64,000 nucleotides of DNA from Streptomyces venezuelae (GTDB taxonomy: Bacteria; Actinomycetota; Actinomycetes; Streptomycetales; Streptomycetaceae). The translations under genes were made by a program, and so were the position numbers. The stretch is taken from assembly GCF_008642315.1 (NCBI RefSeq), contig NZ_CP029192.1, positions 1,426,001 to 1,490,000 of the forward strand, in the 5' to 3' direction. Each line of letters begins with the position of its first letter. The first letter of the stretch is position 1. This document shows positions 8,721-18,000 of the stretch, one piece after another. The notes below the pieces were generated by a model, which was given only the letters and a program-made list of their open reading frames with translations, was not told where the DNA came from and ran no database searches.

Positions 8721-9779
8721 CTAGCCGCCGTACTGGGCGACGATCTTGGTGAAGGCGTACGGGGCCTGCCCGATGCCGCTGCAGGAGTCGCCGGCGTTGC
8801 CGCCGGAGCCGCAGTCGCGGTCGCGGTTGACGGCCCAGAAGGCGAAGCGCGCGATGTGCCGCTGCTTGGCGTACGCCAGGATCTTTTGGAAGTCGGCGGT
8901 GGTCACCGTCTCGCCGGCGACGTCGGTCTTCCCGTTCATGGAGGAGATCCCGGTGTGCTTGTACGCGTCGGCGTCGCTGTAGCCGTACGCACTCTTGACC
9001 GCGCTCTTCAGGCCCTCCATGGCACTGACGGAAGCGTCGCCCATGGTGCCGCTGTGTCCGCCGAAGTCGAACGGCATGATCACCCAGGCGTCGTTGGCCA
9101 GCCCGGCGGCGGCACCGCGCTTGATGAGGTCCTTGCCGGTGGCGTCGGGGCCGCTCGGTGTGGTGCCCATGGTCACGTACGTGACGATGCCCGGGTTCTT
9201 GGCCTTGACGATCTTCAGCGCGTCCACGACGCGCTGGCGCACCGTCGCATTGCCGAACTCGGTGTTCTCGATGTCGATGTCGAAGGCCTTCAGCTTGTAG
9301 GCGTCGATGACCTTCTGGTACGCGCCGGCGAGCGCGGCGGCGCTCTGGCACTTCTCCCCCAGCTTGGCGCCGCTCCAGCCGCCGACGGACACGACGATGT
9401 CGCCGCCCGCGCCGCGGATGGACTTGATGGCGCTTTCGTCGGAGCCGCCCTTCAGGGGCCGGTTGCCGTCCCAGGCCGGGTTGCAGCCGCCGTCGGACAG
9501 GATGAAGGCGAGCGTGAACCACTTGACGCCGGTCGCGGCCATCACGTCGGTGGGCTTCTGCGGGTTGCCCCAGCCGAGGTACTCGTAGGGCGCCGCGTGG
9601 ATCGTGCCGGAGGCCCGTGCGGCGGGGGTCGAGGCCGTGGGGGCCGGCGCGGCCTGCGCGGCGGGCTCGGCGGCCAGGGTCAGCGCGGCGGCGCCGGTGA
9701 GCGCGCCTACGGCGGTGAGGGCGAGGGCGGTTCTGCGACGGGAGCGGGAGGGGTGGGGGGACGAGGCTGCCTGGGGCAT
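8721..9779 (-). CDS. Secreted chitinase, glycoside hydrolase family 18
   Basis: A 352-residue secreted enzyme. The N-terminus SRSRRRTALALTAVGALTG followed by an Ala-rich stretch to about residue 44 is a signal peptide with possible Tat character. The catalytic barrel shows SVGGWSG (131-137) and the GH18 acid motif FDIDIEN, with Asp167, Asp169 and the proton donor Glu171. Later strands carry YVTMGT and FAFWAVNRD. The enzyme would hydrolyse chitin outside the cell with substrate-assisted catalysis. There is no separate chitin-binding module. The ATG at 9779 has AGAGGA eight bases upstream. Livestock of DasR-like sites in the upstream region are listed separately. Confidence 0.88.
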   Translation of the reverse strand: MPQAASSPHPSRSRRRTALALTAVGALTGAAALTLAAEPAAQAAPAPTASTPAARASGTIHAAPYEYLGWGNPQKPTDVMAATGVKWFTLAFILSDGGCNPAWDGNRPLKGGSDESAIKSIRGAGGDIVVSVGGWSGAKLGEKCQSAAALAGAYQKVIDAYKLKAFDIDIENTEFGNATVRQRVVDALKIVKAKNPGIVTYVTMGTTPSGPDATGKDLIKRGAAAGLANDAWVIMPFDFGGHSGTMGDASVSAMEGLKSAVKSAYGYSDADAYKHTGISSMNGKTDVAGETVTTADFQKILAYAKQRHIARFAFWAVNRDRDCGSGGNAGDSCSGIGQAPYAFTKIVAQYGG

Positions 9780-9909
9780 CGGGGGAATCCTCTCTGCGTG
9801 CCACGTTTCAGGAACAGACCACAGGGACACCAGACAACCGATGCGCTTGTAGCGTTCACATGGATGTCCCGCGTTCAGTGACGTGCAACAGAGTTCCCGC
9901 ATGACGGAA

Positions 9910-9938
9910 CACCGTCAATGGTCCGGACCGATCCGGTG
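9910..9938. promoter_or_regulatory. DasR dre-like palindrome between chitinase and aldo/keto reductase
   Basis: The core TGGTCCGGACCG (9919-9930) is a 10-base perfect palindrome and matches the known DasR operator core TGGTCTAGACCA at 9 of 12 positions. Outer arms CACCG (9910-9914) and CGGTG (9934-9938) extend the symmetry. Streptomyces chitinase genes are established DasR targets. The site is about 140 bases before the chitinase start, farther than usual, so it may instead act on the divergent reductase gene. Additional GGTCTG half-sites lie near 9817-9835 on the minus strand. Confidence 0.4.
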
Positions 9939-10036
9939 TCCACACGGCTTCGATATCCGGCCATTCAGGAATGCGGCACGGCCACTGATCGTTGACCATG
10001 GGCAGAGACACCCGACTATTTAAGGATCGAGAGCTC

Positions 10037-10870
10037 GTGAGCAAGGTTCCCCCGATCACCCTCAACAACGGCGTCGAGATGCCCCAGCTGGGCTTCGGCG
10101 TCTGGCAGGTTCCGGACGACGAGGCCGAGAAGGCCGTCGCCACGGCGCTGGAGGCCGGGTACCGCAGCATCGACACCGCGGCCATCTACGGCAACGAAGA
10201 AGGCACGGGCAAGGCGATCGCCGCTTCCGGCGTCGCCCGTGAGGACCTGTTCGTCACGACGAAGCTCTGGAACAGCGACCAGGGCTACGACGCGACACTG
10301 CGCGCCTTCGACACGTCGCTGGAGAAGCTCGGTCTCGACCATGTGGACCTGTACCTGATCCACTGGCCCCTGCCGTCCAAGGATGCGTACGTCGACACGT
10401 ACAAGGCCTTCGAGAAGATCCACGCCGACGGCCGCGCCAAGTCCATCGGCGTCTCGAACTTCCTCCCCGAGCACCTGGAACGGCTGCTCGGCGAGACGTC
10501 GATCATCCCGGCGGTCAACCAGATCGAGCTGCACCCCCAGCTCCAGCAGCGCGCCTCGCGTGAGTACCACGCGGAGCAGGGCATCGCCACGGAGGCGTGG
10601 TCGCCGCTCGGCTCCGGCAAGGGCCTCCTCGAGGTCCCCGCGATCATCGCCATCGCCCAGAAGCACGGGCGCACCCCCGCGCAGATCGTGCTGCGCTGGC
10701 ACATCCAGCTCGGCAACGTCGTGATCCCGAAGTCCGTGACGCCGTCCCGGATCCAGGAGAACATCGACGTCTTCGGCTTCGAGCTCGACCCCGAGGACAT
10801 GGCGGCGATCTCGGCCCTGAACGAGGACCGCCGCCTCGGCCCGGACCCGGCGACGTTCGACGTCGCCTGA
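10037..10870 (+). CDS. Aldo/keto reductase
   Basis: A 277-residue NADPH-dependent aldo/keto reductase (AKR5/2,5-diketo-gluconate reductase-like). The catalytic tetrad is intact: Asp46 and Tyr51 in GYRSIDTAAIYGNEEGTG, Lys76 in TTKLWN and His109 in LYLIHWP. The cofactor site IPKSVTPSRIQEN is near the C-terminus. It reduces small aldehydes or ketones in the cytoplasm; the true substrate is unknown. GTG 10037 gives the usual family N-terminus (VPPITLNNGVEMP) and AAGGA lies about ten bases upstream, so I prefer it over an in-frame ATG at 9992. It stands alone and ends at a strong terminator. Confidence 0.9.
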   Translation: MSKVPPITLNNGVEMPQLGFGVWQVPDDEAEKAVATALEAGYRSIDTAAIYGNEEGTGKAIAASGVAREDLFVTTKLWNSDQGYDATLRAFDTSLEKLGLDHVDLYLIHWPLPSKDAYVDTYKAFEKIHADGRAKSIGVSNFLPEHLERLLGETSIIPAVNQIELHPQLQQRASREYHAEQGIATEAWSPLGSGKGLLEVPAIIAIAQKHGRTPAQIVLRWHIQLGNVVIPKSVTPSRIQENIDVFGFELDPEDMAAISALNEDRRLGPDPATFDVA

Positions 10871-10895
10871 CGTTCGAGGTCACCCGGCACGCGCC

Positions 10896-10937
10896 GAGCC
10901 TCCGCCGTCGACCCGTAACGGTCGGCGGCGGAGGCTC
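10896..10937. terminator. Bidirectional transcription terminator
   Basis: An 18-base stem with one mismatch and a six-base loop lies between two convergent genes, arms 10896-10913 (GAGCCTCCGCCG...) and 10920-10937. TCGTTTT follows on the plus strand. It would stop transcripts from the reductase and from the convergent Trypco1-like gene. Confidence 0.8.
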
Positions 10938-10943
10938 GTCGTT

Positions 10944-11291
10944 TTACGCGCCCTGGCCCGGACCCGGACCCCCCGGCCGCGACCACGTCAGCTTGACCGT
11001 CAGATGCCCCTCCGTCGCCGTCTTGGCGATCACTGCCCCCGCCTCCGCGCTGAGCTTGACGCCGAACTCCAGCTCGATCGTGTCGGGGTCGAGCGCCCGG
11101 TCGCGGAAGGTCCGCAGCGCGGACATCGCGGCGCCGCGGACGTTGCCGAGGGCCGACTCGAAGCGCCCCTCGACCTCGTGGATCCCGCCGGACTCGCCGC
11201 GCCGCGACACCGATCTGAACCCGGGGTCACGGGAGTCCACCTCGACCACGACGGGCCCCTCGTCCGACTCCCACCGCATCAGTTCGTTCAC
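10944..11291 (-). CDS. Trypco1-like (CU044_2847 family) protein
   Basis: A 115-residue soluble protein. It reads as a single small beta-rich domain: VVVEVDSRDPGF at the N-terminus, then FRDRALDPDTIELEFGVKL and ATEGHLTVKLTWSRP at the end. This layout resembles the Trypco1 (trypsin-co-occurring) domain, which is described as an effector-associated domain found with trypsin-like proteases in predicted conflict systems. The assignment is from memory of the family pattern. No trypsin-like gene is adjacent here. GTG 11291 has GAGGGG six bases upstream; an in-frame longer start at 11360 lacks one. Downstream is a strong shared terminator. Confidence 0.6.
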   Translation of the reverse strand: MNELMRWESDEGPVVVEVDSRDPGFRSVSRRGESGGIHEVEGRFESALGNVRGAAMSALRTFRDRALDPDTIELEFGVKLSAEAGAVIAKTATEGHLTVKLTWSRPGGPGPGQGA

Positions 11292-11410
11292 AGACGTCCC
11301 CTCGCTCGGCCGGACGGCCGGACCTCGCGGCCCGGCCCCGTCACGAACGTACGTCAACACCCTTCACCGTGGGCGGGGTTGACGGCACATCACCCCCGCC
11401 CGCGCCGCCC

Positions 11411-12337
11411 TTACGCGTCCTTCACCGCCACGTACACCGTCTGCGCCGTCAGCACGAACAGGTCCGGGCGGTGGTGCAGACCCTGCGGGTCGTCCGGGTC
11501 CAGGAGGCGGTCGAAGGTCGCGGCGTCGTCCGGGGCGAGGCGCTCGGCCTGCATCTCGCGGCGGCGCGTGAACTCCGTGATCACATGGGCGCGGGCGTCC
11601 TCCGACAGCGGCGCGGGCAGGTCGAGCAGGAAGCTGCGGGTGGCCACGTGGCGCAGGCCGGCGGCGGTGAGGAGGGCCGGCCAGTCCTCCGTCGTGCCCT
11701 TCGACCCTTCGAGCCCGTCGCGCATCCCGGCGAACCACTCCTCGTCCGCCGCCTCCAGGCGGGACAGCAGGGCGGGGCGACCGAAACCGATGTCGCGGGG
11801 CAGGTAGCGGGCGCTCAGGCCACCCTCCAGGAGGGCGACGGCGCCGCCGGGAGCCAGCCGGCCGGCGAGGGCGGAGAGGGCGGCGCCCTGGTCACCGACG
11901 TGGTGCAGCGACTTGCACAGCCACAGGAGGTCCGCCTCGGGCACGTCGTCGATGGCGTCGGGGAGGGCCGCGCGCACCGTGTCGAAGCGGTCGGTCAGGC
12001 CTTCGCGTGCCGCACGGTCCCGGGCGCGCTCCAGGAGGGCCTCCTCGGGGTCCGCCGCGACGATCCGCGCCTTGGGGAACGACTCGGCCAGCGAGAACGA
12101 GACGGCGCCGGGGCCGCTGCCGACGTCGACGACGACGCCGGGCTCCGGGACCCAGCGGCGGAGCCAGTCGGCCACCTCGCCGTACATCGGAGCGGCGACA
12201 CGGGCGTACCGCTCCAGCATGGTGCCCATGGCGGCCCAGTCCATGTCCCCGTCATGACTGTGCCCATGCCCATGCCCATGTCCGTGACTGTGCCCCTGCC
12301 CCTGCCCCTGCCCGTGGTCATGCCCCATCGCTGCCAT
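11411..12337 (-). CDS. SAM-dependent methyltransferase with His-rich N-terminal tail
   Basis: A 308-residue class I methyltransferase. The SAM-binding motif VVDVGSGPGAVS is followed by an acidic turn (IVAADPEE) and the post-motif LLWLCKSLHHV. Before the enzyme domain is a tail of about 30 residues, largely Gly-His and Gly-Gln repeats, with nine histidines between residues 6 and 28. Such tails bind Ni, Co, Zn or Cu in metallochaperones; here the role is unknown and might be regulation by metal. Two in-frame ATGs (12337 and 12328) are possible starts. It lies 87 bases downstream of another methyltransferase gene on the same strand. Acceptor substrate cannot be told. Confidence 0.85.
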   Translation of the reverse strand: MAAMGHDHGQGQGQGHSHGHGHGHGHSHDGDMDWAAMGTMLERYARVAAPMYGEVADWLRRWVPEPGVVVDVGSGPGAVSFSLAESFPKARIVAADPEEALLERARDRAAREGLTDRFDTVRAALPDAIDDVPEADLLWLCKSLHHVGDQGAALSALAGRLAPGGAVALLEGGLSARYLPRDIGFGRPALLSRLEAADEEWFAGMRDGLEGSKGTTEDWPALLTAAGLRHVATRSFLLDLPAPLSEDARAHVITEFTRRREMQAERLAPDDAATFDRLLDPDDPQGLHHRPDLFVLTAQTVYVAVKDA

Positions 12338-12424
12338 CGCCCTGTGCCGCCTTCCGGTCCGCCGTCGCGTGTGAACAGGACCAGACTGCTCCCGATTCCC
12401 GGTTTCCGGCGAGTCAAGTTGCCG

Positions 12425-13177
12425 CTACCGCAAAAAACGGCCTCGCTTGCGGTACGCGCGCAGGCCGAACAGCGGATCGGGGCGCGCCACGTCCTGGTCG
12501 GGGAGTGTGGCGAGCCGTTCGGAGAACCGTGCGGCCAGCGGGCCGTCGGGCGGGATCTGGGTGAACCAGCCGCGCCGCAGGTCGTCGACCGTGGAGCGGG
12601 GCGAGCGGCCCTGGCCGTGGCCGCGGAACCGGGCGCGGCCCGTCGGTGCGAGCCCGTGCTCGGCGGCGTACGCGTCGACGGCGTCCACCCGGTCGACCGC
12701 GAGCCGCACCGGGCGCGGCGCGAGGACGGCGTCGATGTCGCTGCGTACGTCGTGCGAGGCGGCCTTGTCCACGGTGGTGACGTAGACACCGCCGGGCCTG
12801 AGGACCCGCGCGCACTCGGCAACCACCGACGAGGTCTCCTCGGGGCCGGAGAGCAGATGCAGCAGCCAGACGGTGGTGACCGCGTCGAACGAGGCATCGG
12901 GGAAGGGAAGTTGACGGCTGTCACCGAGCACCACGGCACCCGGGACCCGCTCCGAGGCGAGGCGGGCCATGCGGTACGCGGCGTCCACGCCGGTGACCCG
13001 GAGCCCGTCGCGCGCGGCGAGACACCGGGTGACGAGGCCCGTGCCGCAGGCGACGTCGAGGAGCGTGGTCGTGTCGGCGGGCAGCAGCCCGAGGACCGCG
13101 TCGGCGGCGGCAGCGGCGCGGGGCTCACCGCCGCGTGAGGCGTCGTACCGGTCGGCTTCCTTGCTGTAGTCGAGCAT
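12425..13177 (-). CDS. Class I SAM-dependent methyltransferase
   Basis: A 250-residue methyltransferase of the Methyltransf_11 type (UbiE-like). SAM motif I is LLDVACGTGLVT, motif II covers GDSRQLPFPDASFDAV and motif III is RVLRPGGVYVTT. The N-terminal YSKEADRYDASRGG is typical of this group. Small-molecule acceptor is likely but not identifiable. Its start is six bases after the pterin dehydratase stop, so the two are probably translated from one message, with the His-tailed methyltransferase following. Confidence 0.85.
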   Translation of the reverse strand: MLDYSKEADRYDASRGGEPRAAAAADAVLGLLPADTTTLLDVACGTGLVTRCLAARDGLRVTGVDAAYRMARLASERVPGAVVLGDSRQLPFPDASFDAVTTVWLLHLLSGPEETSSVVAECARVLRPGGVYVTTVDKAASHDVRSDIDAVLAPRPVRLAVDRVDAVDAYAAEHGLAPTGRARFRGHGQGRSPRSTVDDLRRGWFTQIPPDGPLAARFSERLATLPDQDVARPDPLFGLRAYRKRGRFLR

Positions 13178-13183
13178 CGACGG

Positions 13184-13495
13184 TCATTCCACCCCGTGCG
13201 CGGGGGCCAACTTCTCGACGCTGTGGGCCAGTTCGAAGTCGAGGGCGGTGAGGGCGCCGCCCGCGCTGTGCGTGTTCACGGCGAGGGAGACGGTGTTGTA
13301 GCCGAGGGTCAGCTCGCTGTGGTGGCCGAGCTCCTCCTGCGTCCGCGCGATGTGGACGACCAGGCCGGTCGCGGCGAAGTGCGAGCCGAGCCGGTAGGAG
13401 CGGGTGATCCGTTCGCCGTCCGGGGACAGGGACCAGCCGGGCAGCTCGGCGAGACGGTCCTCGATCTCTTTCTGCGACAGCGGTTCGGGAGTCAC
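13184..13495 (-). CDS. 4a-hydroxytetrahydrobiopterin dehydratase (pterin carbinolamine dehydratase)
   Basis: A 103-residue PCD/DCoH family enzyme, which dehydrates 4a-hydroxytetrahydropterin to regenerate the quinonoid cofactor after aromatic amino-acid hydroxylation. The family signature is clear: EELGHHSELTLGYNTVS with the catalytic His pair, then NTHSAGGALTALDFELA, matching HH-P-x(n)-T-H-x-x-G-G-x-T-x-x-D. The GTG start at 13495 has AAGGAG eight bases upstream. No phenylalanine hydroxylase gene is in the window; in actinomycetes the enzyme may serve other pterin uses. It is first of a likely operon with two methyltransferases and diverges from an XRE regulator. Confidence 0.9.
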   Translation of the reverse strand: MTPEPLSQKEIEDRLAELPGWSLSPDGERITRSYRLGSHFAATGLVVHIARTQEELGHHSELTLGYNTVSLAVNTHSAGGALTALDFELAHSVEKLAPAHGVE

Positions 13496-13511
13496 GGGCC
13501 ACGCTCCTTAT

Positions 13512-13526
13512 GAAGAGTCGGTCTTC
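13512..13526. promoter_or_regulatory. Inverted repeat in the dehydratase/XRE divergent region
   Basis: GAAGA-N5-TCTTC lies in the 71-base spacer between the divergent pterin dehydratase and XRE regulator genes. It is the only clear symmetric element there and could be an autoregulatory site for the XRE protein. No ribosome site precedes the XRE ATG at 13567, which may mean a leaderless message. Confidence 0.3.
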
Positions 13527-13566
13527 GGCTCACCCTGCCACAAATCGTTTCGATTACCTTCTACGT

Positions 13567-14436
13567 ATGACAACCGCCGTGCCCGCCAAGGGGAGCGCCA
13601 GAGGCAAGGCCGCCAAGGCCGACAAGGCCAAGGGGAAGACCGACGCGAACGCCACCGGTGCGGGTCCGCTGCTCCGGGGCTGGCGCGAGCGGCGCAAGGT
13701 GAGCCAGTTGGAGCTCGCGCTGCGGGCCGATTCCTCCGCGCGGCACATCAGCTTCGTCGAGACGGGCAGGTCGCGGCCGAGCGAGGAGTTCCTGCTGCGT
13801 CTCGCCGACCACCTCGACGTACCGGTGAGGGACCGCAACTCGCTCCTCCTTGCGGCGGGTTACGCGCCGCGCTTCCGCGAGACGCCGCTGGACGACCCCA
13901 CGATGGGCACGCTGCGCGAGGGCCTCGAACAGCTCCTCGCGGGGTACGAGCCGTATCCGGCGCTGGTCGTGGACGCGAAGTACGACGTGATCGCGGCGAA
14001 CCGAGGCATCACCATGATCCTTTCGGGCCTCCCCGATCACCTCTTCGAGGGGCCCCTGAACGCGATGCGCGTCACCCTCCACCCGGAGGGCCTCGCCTCC
14101 CGCATCCGCAACCTGCGGGAGTGGCGGGGGCACCTGCTGCACCAGATGGAACGGCAGATCGCGCTGCAGCGTTCGGACGCGCTGCGGGAGGTGTACGACG
14201 AGGTGGCGGCGTACCCGGTGACGAACCCCGGGGAGGACGCCTTCGACCCCGGCACGGAGGTCCCCTATTTCGCCCTGCCCCTGCGGATCGAACACGACGG
14301 TCACGTGCTGTCCTTCATCTCGTCGATCTCGACGTTCAACACCCCGATGGACGTGACGGTCGCCGAGCTGGCCATCGAGACACTGCTCCCGGCCGACCCG
14401 GCGACGTCCAAGTACCTCCAGCAGCAGATGTCCTAG
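13567..14436 (+). CDS. XRE-family regulator with MmyB-like ligand-binding domain
   Basis: A 289-residue transcription factor. After a Lys/Ala-rich N-terminal tail of about 30 residues, residues about 35-95 form an XRE helix-turn-helix (LRGWRERRKVSQLELAL, HISFVETGRSRPSEEFLLRLA). Residues about 110-285 match the MmyB-like regulator ligand-binding domain (PYPALVVDAKYDVIAANRG). Proteins of this type are thought to sense small lipophilic ligands and often control a neighbouring oxidoreductase or metabolic gene. Start ATG 13567 avoids overlap with the divergent promoter; the frame extends to 13510. Stop codon overlaps that of the convergent membrane-protein gene. Confidence 0.87.
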   Translation: MTTAVPAKGSARGKAAKADKAKGKTDANATGAGPLLRGWRERRKVSQLELALRADSSARHISFVETGRSRPSEEFLLRLADHLDVPVRDRNSLLLAAGYAPRFRETPLDDPTMGTLREGLEQLLAGYEPYPALVVDAKYDVIAANRGITMILSGLPDHLFEGPLNAMRVTLHPEGLASRIRNLREWRGHLLHQMERQIALQRSDALREVYDEVAAYPVTNPGEDAFDPGTEVPYFALPLRIEHDGHVLSFISSISTFNTPMDVTVAELAIETLLPADPATSKYLQQQMS

Positions 14437-14861
14437 CGGCCCGCCCTCACCGCCCGCAGCGCCGCGTACTGCACCGCCGCGAAGCCGCCCACCGTCGCGG
14501 CCTGGAGCGCGATCCACACCGCTCCGGCCGTGCTCGGCGAGAGCCAGGCGACGAGCGCGACGACACTGAGCGCCGCCCAGACGGCGTTCCCTTCGACGAC
14601 GGCCTGCACGCCGACCAGCGGCGGGCTCTTGCGCACGGCGAGAACCCCGACCCCGAGCCCGTACAGCAAGAGCCCGACCCCGAGCCCGAACAGCAGCCCG
14701 GAGTCCACCCCGAGAAAGTCCCCGAGGGGCCCCGAGGCGGCGGCGTACGCGACGCCGTTGCCCGCGGTCACGACGGCGTCAAGACCGAGAAAGCGACGCA
14801 GCATGGTCTTGGAGTCGGTGGTACGGGCCAGAGCGGCGAGCGGGTAAGCGGACGTAGCCAT
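14433..14861 (-). CDS. Four-helix integral membrane protein of unknown function
   Basis: A 142-residue protein with about four hydrophobic segments (around DAVVTAGNGVAYAAA, LLFGLGVGLLLYGLGVGVLAV, AVWAALSVVALVAWL and AVWIALQAATVGGFAAVQYA). No catalytic motif is visible. Start ATG 14861 has GGAGG nine bases upstream and is better supported than an earlier in-frame ATG at 14963. The gene converges on the XRE regulator and their stop codons share the four bases CTAG (14433-14436). It lies upstream of and divergent from narG, but nothing ties it to nitrate respiration. Confidence 0.75.
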   Translation of the reverse strand: MATSAYPLAALARTTDSKTMLRRFLGLDAVVTAGNGVAYAAASGPLGDFLGVDSGLLFGLGVGLLLYGLGVGVLAVRKSPPLVGVQAVVEGNAVWAALSVVALVAWLSPSTAGAVWIALQAATVGGFAAVQYAALRAVRAGR

Positions 14862-14989
14862 GACGATCTGCCTCCAAGCGGCGTCGACGAGATGAGCGCC
14901 ACCGATCCCGGCACGCCCCCGGACCCGGCCCGGAGTGCGCCGGACCGGATCCATTGCCACCACTCTGCCGACCCCGCGAGGACCGGTCG

Positions 14990-15006
14990 ATTACGTCCCG
15001 GGTAAT
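14990..15006. promoter_or_regulatory. Inverted repeat and candidate promoter upstream of narG
   Basis: ATTAC-N7-GTAAT is a 5-base-arm inverted repeat about 90 bases before the narG start. Downstream, TAGGTT at 15058-15063 is a fair -10 element, placing a start near 15070 and a short leader with AGGGAG. Two CCTAGG hexamers (15056, 15078) flank that leader. The regulator is unknown; DevR/OsdR-type control of nitrate reductase is known in Streptomyces but I do not see its consensus clearly here. Confidence 0.35.
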
Positions 15007-15093
15007 GCCGCGCACCCGTACGGCCGAAGCCGAAAGGTGCCCCCGTCTCCTCGCGCCTAGGTTCGGCAGGAGGCAGACCTAGGGAGCTTCACG

Positions 15094-18000
15094 GTGACAG
15101 AGACGACCGAGCCCGGCGCCGCCCTGTTGCGGGCGGGGAAGTTCTTTCGGCGCGGTGCCGCCGCGCCCGACCTGCACAGCGTCCGGCTGACCGGGGGGCG
15201 GGACGCCGACGCGTTCTACCGGGACCGCTGGAGCCACGACAAGGTCGTGCACTCCACGCACGGCGTGAACTGCACGGGGTCGTGCCGCTGGAAGGTGTAC
15301 GTCAAGGACGGCATCATCACGTGGGAGACGCAGGCGACGGACTATCCGAGCGTCGGCCCCGACCGGCCCGAGTACGAGCCGCGCGGGTGCCCCCGGGGCG
15401 CCGCGTTCTCCTGGTACACGTACTCCCCCACCCGGGTCCGGTACCCCTATCTGCGCGGCGTCCTTCTGGAGATGTACCGGGAGGCCAAGGCGCGGCTGAG
15501 GGACCCCGTACTTGCCTGGGCCGAGATCCAGGGGGATCCGGAGCGCCGCAGGACGTACCAGCAGGCGCGCGGCAAGGGCGGGCTCGTGCGGGCCACCTGG
15601 GACGAGGCCGTGGAGATCATCGCGGCCGCGCACGTCCATACGATCAAGACCGTCGGGCCCGACCGCGTCGCGGGGTTCTCCCCCATTCCCGCCATGTCCA
15701 TGGTGTCGCACGCCGCGGGCGCCCGCTTCATGAGCCTCATCGGCGCGCCGATGCTCTCCTTCTACGACTGGTACGCGGATCTGCCCGTCGCCTCTCCGCA
15801 GGTGTTCGGCGACCAGACCGACGTACCGGAGTCGGGTGACTGGTGGGACGCCGCGTATCTGATGATGTGGGGCTCCAATGTGCCGGTGACCAGGACGCCC
15901 GACGCGCACTGGATGGCGGAGGCGCGTTATCGCGGGCAGAAGGTCGTGGTCGTGGCGCCCGACTACGCCGACAACGCCAAGTTCGCCGACGAGTGGCTGC
16001 ACCCCCACCCCGGCACGGACGGGGCGCTGGCCCTCGCGATGGGGCACGTGATCCTCAAGGAGTTCTTCGTCGACCGGCGGACGGAGTTCTTCGACGACTA
16101 CGTGCGCAAGTTCACCGACCTGCCCTTCCTCGTGACGCTCACCGAGCGGGACGGCGCCTACGTGCCCGCCAAGTTCCTGCGCGCCTCCGACCTCGGCGAG
16201 GGCGGCGAGGGAGGCGACTGGAAGACGGCGGTGCTGGACGAGAACACCGGGCGGCCCGCCGTCCCGAACGGTTCCCTGGGCTTCCGCTGGACCGACTCCG
16301 GCAAGGGCAAGTGGAATCTGGAGCTCGGTGACATCCAGCCGGCCCTGACACTGCACGGCTCCGGTGTCGCCGCGGGCGTCGAGGTGTTGCTGCCCCGCTT
16401 CGACACCGAGGGCGGCACGCACGGCCAGGGGCGCGGCGAGGTCATGCGGCGCGGGGTGCCGGCGACCCGGCTCGGCGGGCAGGACGGGCCGCTGGTGACG
16501 ACGGTCTTCGATCTGCTGCTCGCACAGTACGGCGTGGGGCGCGAGGGGCTGCCGGGCGTGTGGCCCACCTCGTACGACGACGCGGAGGCGCCCGGCACGC
16601 CCGCCTGGCAGGAGGTCCACACCTCCGTGCCCGCCGCCAAGTGCGTGAAGATCGCCCGGGAGTTCGCCGCGACGGCCGAGAAGTCGCGGGGCCGCTGCAT
16701 GATCCTGATGGGCGCGGGGACCAACCACTGGTTCCACTCGGAGACGATCTACCGGTCCTTCCTCGCGCTGCTTCAGCTCACCGGCTGCCAGGGGCGCAAC
16801 GGAGGCGGCTGGGCGCATTACGTGGGCCAGGAGAAGTGCCGCCCGGCCACCGGCTGGGCGACGCTCGCGAGCGCCAACGACTGGAGCAGACCGCCGCGGC
16901 AGATGATCGGGGCCGCCTACTGGTTCCTCAACACCGACCAGTGGCGCTACGACAAGTTCGCGGCGGACGTGCTCGCCTCGCCGTTGGGGGAAGGGCGGTT
17001 CGCCGGGATGACCGGCGCCGACTGTCTGGCCCTGTCGGCCCGTACGGGGTGGATGCCCTCCTATCCGACGTTCGACCGCAGCTCCCTCGATCTGGGGGCG
17101 GTGCCGGGAGACCCCGTCGCCAACGTCGTCGACGAACTCAAGGCGGGCTCCCTCAAGTTCGCCTGCGAGGATCCCGACGCGCCGGAGAACTGGCCGCGCG
17201 TGCTCACCCTGTGGCGCGCCAACCTGCTCGGCTCGTCCGCGAAGGGCGCCGAGTACTTCACGAAGCACCTGCTCGGCACGCACTCGTCGCTGCGGGCGGA
17301 GGAGGCGGCGCCGGACGAGCGGCCCTCCACCGTCACCTGGCGCGACGAGGCACCCGAGGGCAAGCTCGACCTGCTCGTCTCCCTCGACTTCCGCCAGACG
17401 TCGTCGACGCTCCTGTCCGACGTGGTGCTGCCCGCCGCCACCTGGTACGAGAAGCACGACCTGTCGACCACGGACATGCACCCCTACGTGCACTCCTTCA
17501 CCCCGGCCGTCGACCCGCCCTGGCAGGCCCGCACCGACTTCGACACCTTCCGCGCCATCGCGGACCGGCTCAGCGAGCTGGCCGTGGACCACCTGGGCGT
17601 GCGCAAGGACGTCGTCGCCACCGCGCTCCAGCACGACACGCCGGGCGAGATCGCGCAGCCCGGCGGCATCGTCCTGGACTGGCGCAAGGGCGAGTGCGAG
17701 CCGGTGCCGGGCAGGACGATGCCGAACCTCGCGGTCGTGGAGCGCGACTACACCGCGATCGGTGCGAAGTTCGCCGCGCTCGGCCCGCTCGTGGAGCAGC
17801 TCGGCCTGCCCGCGAAGGGCATCGCGCTCCATCCCGACCAGGAGGTCGACGAACTGCGCGAGCGCAACGGCGTGGTGCGCGGCGGCCCCGCGGACGGGCG
17901 GCCCGCCCTGGACACGGCGGTGAAGGCGGCCAACACCATCCTCGCGCTGTCCGGCACGACCAACGGCCGCCTCGCCACCCAGGGCTTCCACACCCTGGAG

